A stretch of 64,000 nt of DNA, from NCBI RefSeq assembly GCF_030678875.1, contig NZ_JAUUDS010000007.1, positions 62,001-126,000 on the forward strand. The letters are read 5' to 3'. The notes beneath the pieces are model-generated. The model saw nothing but the letters and a program-made list of their open reading frames with translations, did not search any database and was not told the origin of the DNA. A program made the translations under genes and the position numbers. Origin of the DNA: Sphingomonas aurea. GTDB taxonomy: Bacteria > Pseudomonadota > Alphaproteobacteria > Sphingomonadales > Sphingomonadaceae. Positions 37,956 through 45,772 of the stretch are shown piece after piece; positions within the stretch are counted from its first letter, which is position 1, and each line of letters begins with the position of its first letter.

Positions 37956-38417
37956 TTACCGGGTGACCACCTCCCGCTTCATCGGAGCGAGCTTGGCGAG
38001 CAGGCGGTTCTGCGCGGCAAAGGGGACGTGCTCGGCGCGCATCGCCGCCTGGAGGTTCTCGACCAGCGCGCCCATGTCGGCGGCCTGCAGGCCCATGTCC
38101 TTGTGCGCGGCCTTCATGTCGCGGCCGGTGTAGGTGCAGCCGCCGCCCAGGATGTAGCAGAACTGCTCCTTCAGCGTGCGGCGCAGGCGGACGAGGTCCT
38201 GCCCCTTGAAGATGTCGCTGATCCGCGGGTCGGCGACGTTGAGTGCGACGAGCCGATCGACGATGCGCGCGACCCCCGGAGCTTCTCCGAACGCCTGCCA
38301 CAACCGATCGCCGGCGACCGGCGTCGCGCCGGCATTGGCGTTGGACTGCGGATAGGGATCGACCGGCTCCTCGCCGGGCGGGGTCTGAAGGGCGAGCGCG
38401 AGGGCGAGGAGGAGCAT
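37956..38417 (-). CDS. Group 1 truncated hemoglobin, probably exported
   Basis: A 153-residue globin of the short 2-over-2 type. The segment CTYTGRDMKAAHKDMG gives the proximal haem histidine, His105, and the GGGCTYTGR loop is typical. Two cysteines (87 and 94) flank that loop. The first 11 residues (MLLLALALALQ) are strongly hydrophobic but lack basic residues. I read them as a short export signal or anchor, and an in-frame stop just upstream rules out a longer start. Most relatives bind O2 or NO. It lies 16 bases after the DUF3034 gene on the same strand. Confidence 0.85.
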   Translation of the reverse strand: MLLLALALALQTPPGEEPVDPYPQSNANAGATPVAGDRLWQAFGEAPGVARIVDRLVALNVADPRISDIFKGQDLVRLRRTLKEQFCYILGGGCTYTGRDMKAAHKDMGLQAADMGALVENLQAAMRAEHVPFAAQNRLLAKLAPMKREVVTR

Positions 38418-38433
38418 GGGCAGACCCTAGAAG

Positions 38434-39318
38434 CTAGAAGGCGGAGCGCAGTTGGACGAACAACCCGCGCTGGCCGCGGACGGTGGCGATGGCGCCGAGA
38501 TCGGCATAGGCGGCGGTCAGGGTGAGGTGGCGGTGCAGCGCCCAGGCGGCGAACAGGTCGACCGCGTCATTCTCTGCCGCGAAGCCGAGATTGTCGGGCT
38601 TGGTCCGATACTCGCCGCCGATCGCCAGTCGCGGGCTGAGCAGCAGCGCCGCCGAGCCTTCGAACTGCGCGGTGTGGCGATCCCGGCGGTCGCCGCCGAA
38701 GCCGAGCAGCCCCCACTGGTTGGCCTTGGTCAGGCGGACGGTGCCGTTCAGCAGCAGTCCGCGCGACAGGATCAGCTTGGTCGCGCTGGCATAGACGTCG
38801 GTGCCGCGATCGTGACGGCCGCCGACCGCGGCGATCACCGCGCCCTGCGTCGTGCGGCGGTGCTGCACGCCGACGCTGATCTGCGGCAGCCAGCGGTCCT
38901 GGTCCCACACCGCGTCGCCGACCAGCCGCAACTTCGCACCGAACACCTGCTGGCCGAAGGTAAACCCCTTCCCAAGCCCCAGCGCCGCGCCGGCATCGCG
39001 CGTGTCGAACCGCTGGCGGGCATAGGACAGCTCGATCCGGTCGCGAATACCGATCGCGCCGCCCAGGCTGGTCAGGGTGAAGTCGGGCAGCGCGATCAGC
39101 GTGGCGCTGGCGGCGCCACCGACGCCGGCATTGGTTTCCTGCCCGGCGATGACCGCCCAGCTGGCGATGCCGCCACCCGCCGAGCCCTCGACCGTGGTGA
39201 TGCCATCGGTCAGCAGCAGCTTGCCGCCCGCACGACCCTCTGCGGCGAGGGTCGGTGCGGCAGCGCACAGGCTGGCCAAAGCACTGCCGGCGACGATCCT
39301 AAGTACAAGCGAATGCAT
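38434..39318 (-). CDS. DUF3034 family protein (outer-membrane barrel candidate)
   Basis: A 294-residue exported protein with a signal peptide (MHSLVLRIVAGSALASLCAAAPTLAA). After it comes a long run of alternating hydrophobic and polar residues suited to beta-strands. The C-terminus ends in phenylalanine (LFVQLRSAF), the usual signal for barrel insertion. I recognise the DUF3034 family. Function unknown. Its divergent partner is the cupredoxin-like gene 86 bases away; the truncated globin gene follows it. This arrangement recurs, in my recollection, in other proteobacteria. Confidence 0.8.
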   Translation of the reverse strand: MHSLVLRIVAGSALASLCAAAPTLAAEGRAGGKLLLTDGITTVEGSAGGGIASWAVIAGQETNAGVGGAASATLIALPDFTLTSLGGAIGIRDRIELSYARQRFDTRDAGAALGLGKGFTFGQQVFGAKLRLVGDAVWDQDRWLPQISVGVQHRRTTQGAVIAAVGGRHDRGTDVYASATKLILSRGLLLNGTVRLTKANQWGLLGFGGDRRDRHTAQFEGSAALLLSPRLAIGGEYRTKPDNLGFAAENDAVDLFAAWALHRHLTLTAAYADLGAIATVRGQRGLFVQLRSAF

Positions 39319-39322
39319 GGTA

Positions 39323-39337
39323 TCTCCGATATGGAGA
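39323..39337. promoter_or_regulatory. Dyad in the DUF3034/cupredoxin divergent promoter
   Basis: TCTCC at 39323-39327 and GGAGA at 39333-39337 form an inverted pair around GATAT, only a few bases from the DUF3034 start. A TATACT hexamer at 39346-39351 could be the -10 of the rightward genes. The site is positioned to control both directions, but no known regulator motif is matched. Confidence 0.4.
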
Positions 39338-39404
39338 CAATGGTTTATACTGTGTGAAACAAGCGTTTACGGTGCGGCAAGCCGCAGCGGCTATCGCTGG
39401 CGCC

Positions 39405-39989
39405 ATGATCCGTCCTGCTGTCCTGTTCGCCGCATGTCTGCCCGCCATGGCGGCGGCGGCCCCCGTGTCCGTTACCGTCCGCGGGGTCGACGGTGCGCCG
39501 CTGCCGGGTGCGGTAGTGACGCTGGAGGTGCCGGGCGCCGCCGCGCCGAACCCGAACGGCACCTACACGGTCGAGCAGCGTGACATCCAGTTCCAGCCCC
39601 ATGTCGCGATCGTGCCGGTCGGCGCCACCGTCGCCTTCCCCAACCGCGACAAGGTGCGCCACCACGTCTACTCCTTTTCCAAGCCCAAGAAGTTCGACCT
39701 GAAACTCTATGGCCGGGAAGATACGCGCAGCGTCACCTTCGATCAGCCTGGCGTGGTGGCGCTCGGTTGCAACATCCATGATTCGATGAGCGGGTTCGTC
39801 TTCGTCACCGCGACGCCCTTTGCCGCGCAGACCGATGCGGCTGGCCGGGTGACCTTCGCGGGGGTGCCCGCGGGAGGCGCCACGCTGCGCGTATGGCATC
39901 CGTCGATCCGCGCCGCCGGCAACAGCCTGTCGCAGCCGACCCAGGTCGCCGCCACCGGGCTGTCGACCACCCTGTCGCTGCACCGCTGA
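39405..39989 (+). CDS. Cupredoxin-like periplasmic protein (annotated in relatives as methylamine utilization protein)
   Basis: A 194-residue exported protein with a signal peptide (MIRPAVLFAACLPAMAAAA). The domain at about 22-137 is plastocyanin-like. Candidate type 1 copper ligands are His86/His87 (KVRHHVYSF) and the loop with Cys122, His125 and Met128 (LGCNIHDSM). These are the classic His-Cys-His-Met set. A carboxypeptidase-regulatory-like Ig segment follows (AGRVTFAGVPAGGATLRV). I start at the ATG 39405; a GTG at 39354 would add 17 residues before the signal. No methylamine dehydrogenase genes are present, so that product name is probably misleading. The GGDEF/EAL gene begins one base after its stop. 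Confidence 0.85.
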   Translation: MIRPAVLFAACLPAMAAAAPVSVTVRGVDGAPLPGAVVTLEVPGAAAPNPNGTYTVEQRDIQFQPHVAIVPVGATVAFPNRDKVRHHVYSFSKPKKFDLKLYGREDTRSVTFDQPGVVALGCNIHDSMSGFVFVTATPFAAQTDAAGRVTFAGVPAGGATLRVWHPSIRAAGNSLSQPTQVAATGLSTTLSLHR

Positions 39990-39990
39990 C

Positions 39991-42360
39991 ATGCGCCTCC
40001 TGACCGCGCGTCCACTGCGCTTCGGCTCGCCCCGGTTCCATTCGCTGCGCACCCGGCTGGCGACGCTGTATGCGGCGCTGTTCGCGGTGGCGCTGATCGG
40101 CGTCGCCGGCGTCGCGCATCTGGTGATCGCCGGCAATGCCCGCGCCTCGGTGACCGCCGAACTGGCGGCGAGCGGGACGGTGTACGACCGCCTCTGGGCG
40201 CTGCGCGAGGCGTCGTTGAAGGGGGCCGCCGACGTGGTCGCGCGCGACTTCGGGTTCCGCAGTGCGGTGGCGTCCGGCGACGCATCGACGATCGCCTCCG
40301 CGCTCGACAGCCTGCGCATGCGCGCCGGCGTGCCGACCGCGATGATGGTCGACCTGGATGGCAAGGTGGTCGGCGCGACCGGACCGCTGGCCAAGGCCGC
40401 CGCCGCCGCGCCCTTCGCGATGCCGGCCGGCCGCAGCGACGCGGTGGTGGTGGTGGCGGGGCATGTCCATCGGCTGGTGCTGTCGCCGATCCTGGCTCCG
40501 ACCGAGATCGGCTGGATCGTCCTGGCGGTGCCGCTGGACGGGGCGGAGATGCGCAACCTGGAACGGCTGTCGGCGATCCCGCTAATCGCGACGATGCTGC
40601 GACGGACCGACGACGGCCGCTGGACCTCGCTCGACGGCAGCGTGCCGCCCGATCCCGCGCTGGACCGGTTGGTCGACGAGGCGCCCGTCGCCCGTCGTCC
40701 GGCACCGCTGGAACTGCCGAGCGGCGACGCGCTGGCGCTGGCCAAGCCGCTGGCCGGGATCGGCGCGCGCGCGCAGGCGGCGCTGCTGATCCGTTATCCC
40801 TATGCCGCGGCGCTCGCGCCGTACCGGCCGCTGGAGCTGGGCATCGGCGGTGCCGGCCTGATCGGCCTGATGCTGGTCATGGTCGGCAGCGGCCGGCTGG
40901 CGCGCAGCATCGCCCGGCCGATCGCCGCGCTCGACAAGGCGGCGCGGCTGCTGGAAGAGGGCGCGCATGCCGAGGTCGAGGTAGTCGGCCGCGACGAGAT
41001 CGGTCGGCTGGCGGCCAGCTTCAACCGCATGGCGACCGGCATCGCGGAGCGCGAGCACCGCATCGCCGACCTGGCGTTCAACGACACGCTGACCGGCCTG
41101 CCCAACCGTGTGTCGCTGCGCGAGACGCTGGACCAGCTGATCGCGCGCTCTGCCCGCACCGCGGGGCGGAACGGCGGCGTCGTCGTGCTGTGCCTGGACC
41201 TCGACCGGTTCAAGGCGGTGAACGACACGCTGGGCCATGACATCGGCGACGGGCTGCTGCGTCAGGTCGGCAACCTGCTGCCGGCGATGGCGCCTGACGG
41301 CTATATCGCCCGGCTGAGCGCGGACGAGTTCGCAATCGTGCTGGCCGAGCCCGCACCCGACCGGCCGCGCGCGCTGGCGCAGGCGATCCTCGACCGGCTG
41401 GCGATGCCGCTGGTGGTGGAGGAGCATCCCATCACGATCGGGGTCAGCATCGGCATCGCGGTCGGCCCGGGTGATGGGGCGAGCGCCGACATGCTGCTGA
41501 AGAGTGCCGGATTGGCGCTGTACCGTGCCAAGACCGACGGACGCGGCGTGCTGCGCTTCTTCGAGCAGGCGCTGGACGAGGCGGCGCGCCAGCGGCGCGA
41601 GCTGGAGCTGGACCTGCGCGAAGCGGTGGCACAGGGCCAGTTCACGCTCGCCTTCCAGCCGATCTTCGACCTGAAGGCGGACCGGATCGGCGGTTTCGAG
41701 GCGCTGCTCCGCTGGCAGCACCCGACCCGCGGCTGGCTGTCGCCGACCGAGTTCATCCCGGTCGCCGAGGAAACCGGCCTGATCGTGCCGATCGGCGAGT
41801 GGGTGATGCGCGAGGCGTGCCGCACCGCGATCCGCTGGCCAGAGCATGTCCGCATCGCGGTGAACGTGTCGGCCCTCCAGTTCCGCAGCCCCGGCTTCCA
41901 GTCGGTCGTGCTGCAGGCGCTGGCGGCAAGCGGGCTGGAGCCGCGCCGGCTGGAGGTGGAGATCACCGAGAGCGTGTTCCTGGACGGCGAGGGGCCGGTG
42001 GTGGCGCTGCTCCATCGGCTGCGCGCGATGGGCGTGCGGATCGCGCTGGACGATTTCGGCACCGGCTATTCCTCGCTCAGCTATCTGCGGAGCTTCCCGT
42101 TCGACAAGATCAAGATCGACCGCTCGTTCGTGATCCCCGTCGCCGAGGACAAGAGCGCCGCCGCCATCGTCCAGGCGATCATCGACCTGGCCGCCGCGCT
42201 GAAGACCGACACCACTGCCGAGGGCGTGGAAACCGAGGAGCAGCTGGCGGCATTGCGCGCGCAGGGGTGTGGGACGATCCAGGGCTATCTGTTCAGCCGC
42301 CCGGTCGATGCCGGTGCGGCAACGACGATGCTGGCGACGCCGATGCACGCGGTGGCGTGA
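39991..42360 (+). CDS. Membrane GGDEF-EAL protein with periplasmic sensor and HAMP
   Basis: A 789-residue c-di-GMP-related sensor. One helix (about 24-47) and a second (about 283-300) bracket a periplasmic domain that resembles a double-Cache sensor. A HAMP segment (about 300-350), a GGDEF-type domain (about 360-525) and an EAL domain (about 535-785) follow. The GGDEF motif is degenerate, SADEF at 443-447, so cyclase activity is doubtful. The EAL domain keeps EALLRW (570), NVSALQF, EITES, DDFGTGYSSL and KIDRSF, so phosphodiesterase activity is likely. It begins one base after the cupredoxin gene and is surely co-transcribed with it. Confidence 0.92.
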   Translation: MRLLTARPLRFGSPRFHSLRTRLATLYAALFAVALIGVAGVAHLVIAGNARASVTAELAASGTVYDRLWALREASLKGAADVVARDFGFRSAVASGDASTIASALDSLRMRAGVPTAMMVDLDGKVVGATGPLAKAAAAAPFAMPAGRSDAVVVVAGHVHRLVLSPILAPTEIGWIVLAVPLDGAEMRNLERLSAIPLIATMLRRTDDGRWTSLDGSVPPDPALDRLVDEAPVARRPAPLELPSGDALALAKPLAGIGARAQAALLIRYPYAAALAPYRPLELGIGGAGLIGLMLVMVGSGRLARSIARPIAALDKAARLLEEGAHAEVEVVGRDEIGRLAASFNRMATGIAEREHRIADLAFNDTLTGLPNRVSLRETLDQLIARSARTAGRNGGVVVLCLDLDRFKAVNDTLGHDIGDGLLRQVGNLLPAMAPDGYIARLSADEFAIVLAEPAPDRPRALAQAILDRLAMPLVVEEHPITIGVSIGIAVGPGDGASADMLLKSAGLALYRAKTDGRGVLRFFEQALDEAARQRRELELDLREAVAQGQFTLAFQPIFDLKADRIGGFEALLRWQHPTRGWLSPTEFIPVAEETGLIVPIGEWVMREACRTAIRWPEHVRIAVNVSALQFRSPGFQSVVLQALAASGLEPRRLEVEITESVFLDGEGPVVALLHRLRAMGVRIALDDFGTGYSSLSYLRSFPFDKIKIDRSFVIPVAEDKSAAAIVQAIIDLAAALKTDTTAEGVETEEQLAALRAQGCGTIQGYLFSRPVDAGAATTMLATPMHAVA

Positions 42361-42637
42361 GGAGATAGGGCGCACCACCTGCCGTTCGCGCGGACCGCAA
42401 CATATCGAGTTTGGTCCGGCGAGGCTGCAGGGCCTCTTGGGCAGTTGCGGGATCTTTGGGGAACTTCTTCGCCGGGACCCTGCCCGTCGACGCGCTGTTC
42501 ACAGGTCCCGCCTCTGCCGATCGACAATGCCTTGGCGGCACAGCATGTATTGGCCATCAGCAACGGGATGGGCGAACGCGGCGAACGCGGCGAGCGGGAT
42601 CACGCGGCACTCGGGGTGCGCCTGTGCCGGGCGGTGT
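42361..42637. other. Unassigned intergenic region, 277 bases
   Basis: This gap after the EAL gene shows no frame with convincing coding features, although open frames cross it on both strands. GC-rich segments with self-complementary stretches occur, such as GGGCAG near 42436 and CTGCCC near 42480. GGGCGCAC at about 42369 pairs with GTGCGCCC at about 42641. It could hold a structured RNA or a leftover of a gene, but I recognise neither. Confidence 0.3.
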
Positions 42638-43354
42638 CTAGTGCGCCCACTGCGTCACGATCAGCATCAGCACCATTCCCCCAACCGTCGCCACCGTCGC
42701 CCGCAGGCGGGGATCGCGCACCCGGCTGCGCGGCACCAGCTCGCAGCCGCCGATGAACAGGAACACGCCGGCGAAGCCACCGAGCAGCGGCGCCAGCATC
42801 GCGTCGGGCACCTGCACCACCAGTCCGACGATGACGCCGGCGAGCGGTGCCAGCCCGTTCACCACCAGCCAGCGGCGGGCGAGGCCGGGTCGGCTGCCGG
42901 TCAGCGACAGGCTGACGGTGTTGATGCCGTCGGCAAGGTCATGGGTCAGCACGGCGAGCGCCAAGACCCAGCCGATCTCCGGCGACATCTGGAAGGCGAG
43001 GCCGATGCCCATGCCGTCGAGGAAGCTGTGCAGCGTCAGGCTGGCCGGGCCCAGATGGTCGCGCCACGGCGCGGCGGTTCGGCCGAAGGCGGCCAGGCCG
43101 CGGTCGAGCAGCATATAGGCGGCGAACCCCGTCGCGACGCAGGCCAGGATGATGCGTGGCGGATAGAGGCCGGCGGCGAGCGACAGCGCCTCCGGAATGA
43201 GGTCGATCAGCGCCACGCCCAGCACGATCCCCGCCGCCAGCCCCAGCACCAGCGAGATACGCTGGTGGAAGCGCAACGCGATCGCGCCGCCGAGTAGCGT
43301 CGCCGCACTCGCCGCCACGCCGAACCCCAGGGGTAACCAAGCCTCGTCCATCAA
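42638..43354 (-). CDS. ZIP family metal transporter
   Basis: A 238-residue inner-membrane transporter with about eight hydrophobic segments. The two metal-binding helices are recognisable: HSFLDGMGIG (His109, Asp113) and HDLADGINTV (His138, Asp139, Asp142). ZIP proteins bring zinc or other divalent metals into the cytoplasm. The upstream neighbour on the same strand is a ZnuD-like TonB receptor. The pair would move zinc across outer and inner membranes, although an inverted repeat lies between them. Confidence 0.85.
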   Translation of the reverse strand: MMDEAWLPLGFGVAASAATLLGGAIALRFHQRISLVLGLAAGIVLGVALIDLIPEALSLAAGLYPPRIILACVATGFAAYMLLDRGLAAFGRTAAPWRDHLGPASLTLHSFLDGMGIGLAFQMSPEIGWVLALAVLTHDLADGINTVSLSLTGSRPGLARRWLVVNGLAPLAGVIVGLVVQVPDAMLAPLLGGFAGVFLFIGGCELVPRSRVRDPRLRATVATVGGMVLMLIVTQWAH

Positions 43355-43443
43355 TCCCCGCCTGCCGAGACCCGCGTCATCGTAGCGCGCCTGCGCGTAA
43401 AGTCATGTTGTAACACACCGGCGGGAGTGAGCGGGGCTGTCCG

Positions 43444-43585
43444 AATCCTCCCCTGCAAGGGGAGGTGGCATGGCACAGCCATGACGGAGGGGTGTCGCCG
43501 CTGGCGACGGTGCATGTCCTCACCGCCGGGGACACCCCTCCACCACCGCTTTGCGGCGGTCCCCCTCCCCTTGCAGGGGAGGATT
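43444..43585. repeat. Long intergenic inverted repeat, AATCCTCCCC type
   Basis: The ends match as an inverted repeat: 22 bases from 43444 (AATCCTCCCCTGCAAGGGG...) pair with the 22 bases ending at 43585. An inner block GGAGGGGTGTC at about 43486 pairs with GACACCCCTCC at about 43531. Each outer arm is also a small palindrome. This is a compound REP-like element. It ends exactly at the stop codon of the TonB receptor gene. The rest of the 43355-43443 stretch has no supported feature. Confidence 0.85.
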
Positions 43586-45702
43586 TACAAGCCCACCCGC
43601 AGGGTCGCACGGAGATCGCGGCCGGCCAGCGGGGCGAAGTCTTTGAGGAAGCTGGCATGGCGGCGGACGTTCACGTCGAAGATGTTGTTGGCCGACAGCA
43701 GCAGCGACGTCTTGCTGTCGCGCCCGAACGGCTTGAGCGAGACGCTGGCGTTGACGACCGTATAGTCGCGGGTCGGCGTCTCGAACGCGGTGATGCGGTC
43801 CTGCTCGAACAAATGCTCGACCTCGGCGCGGGCGGTGAAGGCGTCGTTCTGCGCTTCCAGCCCGCCGAGCACGCGCATCGGCGGGATACGCGGAACCGGA
43901 CCCTGGTCGACGATCGTCGCGCGGACATAGTCGCCGAGCAGGTCGGCGTTCAGCCGCGTCGTGCCGAGCGTGAACAGATGCGCGGTCAGGTCCGCCTCGA
44001 CGCCATAATAGCGCGCATCCGCTTGCTGGTACTGGAAGCAGGGCAGTTCGACCGCACCCGCCGCGCGTGCCTCGCACACCGAGGACGCGACCTGGTTTTC
44101 CGAGATATAGTTGGAGAACCAGTTGTAATAGGCCGAGGCGTCGAAGTCGAACCGGTCGCTGTGCGCGTGGAAGGTCGCCTCCAGCCCCCAGCTCTTCTCC
44201 AGCCCGAAGTTCGCGTTGCCCAGCTCATAGGCCTGGGTGCCGGCGTGCGGGCCGTTGGCGAACAGTTCCTCGCCGGACGGCGCGCGCTCGGTCCGCGAGC
44301 CGTTCAGGCCGATGCGGATCGCATCGGTGAGCGCGTAGGAGGCGCCGAGCGAGGCGGAGAAGGCGCCGAAATCGCGCTGGCCGGCGAAGAACTGCGACTG
44401 GCCGGGCAGGGGGCGGGCGGCGAGGCTGCTCCACTCGTAGCGGGCACCGCCCGCCAGCTTGAACGCGCCGGCGTCATATTGCTGCAGGGTGAAGAGGCCG
44501 GTCTGGTTGGTCTCGTTGGCGGGCAGGAATGCCTCGTCCCCGACCACGTCGAACTGGCGGTTGAGGTACTGGACGCCGCTCGCGCCCTTCCAGCCGCCGC
44601 GGTTCGCCTGGAGGATCTCGAACCGGCCCTCGGTGCCGTTATTGTAGAAGGCGGTGCCGACCGAGCCGTCCTCCTCCAGCTCGAAATGGCGATAGTCCGC
44701 ATGGCCCAGGCGGATGCGGATGCTGTCGATCACCGGGCCGCCGACGTCCACCTCGCCGCGCAGGTCGTAGCGGTTCTGCACCACGCTGAGCCGCGGCGCC
44801 TCCTGCTCCTGCCCGACCTCGGTCGCGTAGCGGACGGGGACGCCGTAGAGGCTGTCATAATGGCCATAGGAGATGCCGAGCTGGCCGCCCTCGGTGATGA
44901 TCGTCGCACCGACGCCCGCGGTCCAGGTTTCGCTCGCGCTATTGGGCAGGCGATCGCGGATCGCGGCGGAGGCGGCGAAGTCGATCGGCTCGTCGGTATT
45001 CTGCGGCAGGCCGACCTGGCTGAGCGCGGCGGCGCGCTGCGCCGGCGACAGGGCATAGCCGCCGATCTTCAGGTCGTCGGTCTTCAGGTACGACCCGTCG
45101 GCGTGGAGGACCAGGTGCTGGCCGACCGCGACATCGCCCGCCGCCGAGCCAGACCGCTCGTTGGCGGCCGAGCCGTAATTGGCGATGGCGTCGAAGCGAT
45201 AGCCGTTGGCGGGCATGCGGCGGGGGATGCGGGTGTCAATGACATTGACCACGCCGCCGACCGCCGACGAGCCGAACAGGAGGGCGGAGGGGCCGCGCAG
45301 CACCTCGACCCGCTCGGCGAGCAGCGGGTCGATGATGACCGCGTGGTCGACGCTGGTGTTCGATACGTCGATCGAGCCGATGCCGTCGGTCAGGACGCGG
45401 ATGCGCTCGCCCTGGAAGCCGCGCAGGATCGGGCGCGAGGCGCTGGGTCCGAACGAGGTGGCCGACACGCCGGGCAGGCGGGCCAGCGTCTCGCCGATGG
45501 TCGGGCGCAGGTCACGCGCCAGCTGCTCGCCGGACAGGACGGATGTGCCCTGCAGCACGTCCTGCTCGGTCTGGTCGATGATGCCGGTGACGATGATCTC
45601 GGGCGGCTGAGCCGCGGGAGCGGGAGCCGCCCGATCCTGCGCCTGTGCCGCCGTCGCGGTGGCGAGCGCGACCAGCGCGACGCCCATCGAAAACCGGATC
45701 AT
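43585..45702 (-). CDS. TonB-dependent receptor, ZnuD-like
   Basis: A 705-residue outer-membrane receptor. It has a signal peptide (MIRFSMGVALVALATATAAQA), a TonB-box-like EIIVTG, a plug with LRGFQGERIRVLTDGIG and VEVLRGPSALLFGSSAVGG, and a barrel ending NIFDVNVRRHASFLKDFAP and LRATLRVGL. The C-terminal NIFD...RHxSFLKD pattern and the SIDVSNTSVDHA plug segment are typical of zinc-type ZnuD receptors. A candidate Zur box lies 43 bases upstream and a ZIP gene lies downstream. The metal assignment is inference from these three lines. Confidence 0.88.
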   Translation of the reverse strand: MIRFSMGVALVALATATAAQAQDRAAPAPAAQPPEIIVTGIIDQTEQDVLQGTSVLSGEQLARDLRPTIGETLARLPGVSATSFGPSASRPILRGFQGERIRVLTDGIGSIDVSNTSVDHAVIIDPLLAERVEVLRGPSALLFGSSAVGGVVNVIDTRIPRRMPANGYRFDAIANYGSAANERSGSAAGDVAVGQHLVLHADGSYLKTDDLKIGGYALSPAQRAAALSQVGLPQNTDEPIDFAASAAIRDRLPNSASETWTAGVGATIITEGGQLGISYGHYDSLYGVPVRYATEVGQEQEAPRLSVVQNRYDLRGEVDVGGPVIDSIRIRLGHADYRHFELEEDGSVGTAFYNNGTEGRFEILQANRGGWKGASGVQYLNRQFDVVGDEAFLPANETNQTGLFTLQQYDAGAFKLAGGARYEWSSLAARPLPGQSQFFAGQRDFGAFSASLGASYALTDAIRIGLNGSRTERAPSGEELFANGPHAGTQAYELGNANFGLEKSWGLEATFHAHSDRFDFDASAYYNWFSNYISENQVASSVCEARAAGAVELPCFQYQQADARYYGVEADLTAHLFTLGTTRLNADLLGDYVRATIVDQGPVPRIPPMRVLGGLEAQNDAFTARAEVEHLFEQDRITAFETPTRDYTVVNASVSLKPFGRDSKTSLLLSANNIFDVNVRRHASFLKDFAPLAGRDLRATLRVGL

Positions 45703-45744
45703 GTCGATACTCCTGAACCCTGAACGGAGTGCGCCTATCGATCA

Positions 45745-45759
45745 TGTTATATTGTATCA
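45745..45759. promoter_or_regulatory. Candidate Zur box
   Basis: TGTTATATTGTATCA, an imperfect AT-rich palindrome 43 bases before the ZnuD-like receptor start. It resembles the Zur consensus of alphaproteobacteria as I recall it (TGTTAT-N-ATAACA-like). It is conspicuously AT-rich for this genome. It also lies 14 bases from the ybbP gene end, so it is outside coding sequence. Confidence 0.5.
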
Positions 45760-45772
45760 AGTGAATTGTTCG

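Noticed and set aside
42285..42563. Minus-strand frame of 92 residues after the EAL gene
   Set aside because: It overlaps the 3' end of the EAL gene and has no recognisable family pattern; support is too weak to call a gene.
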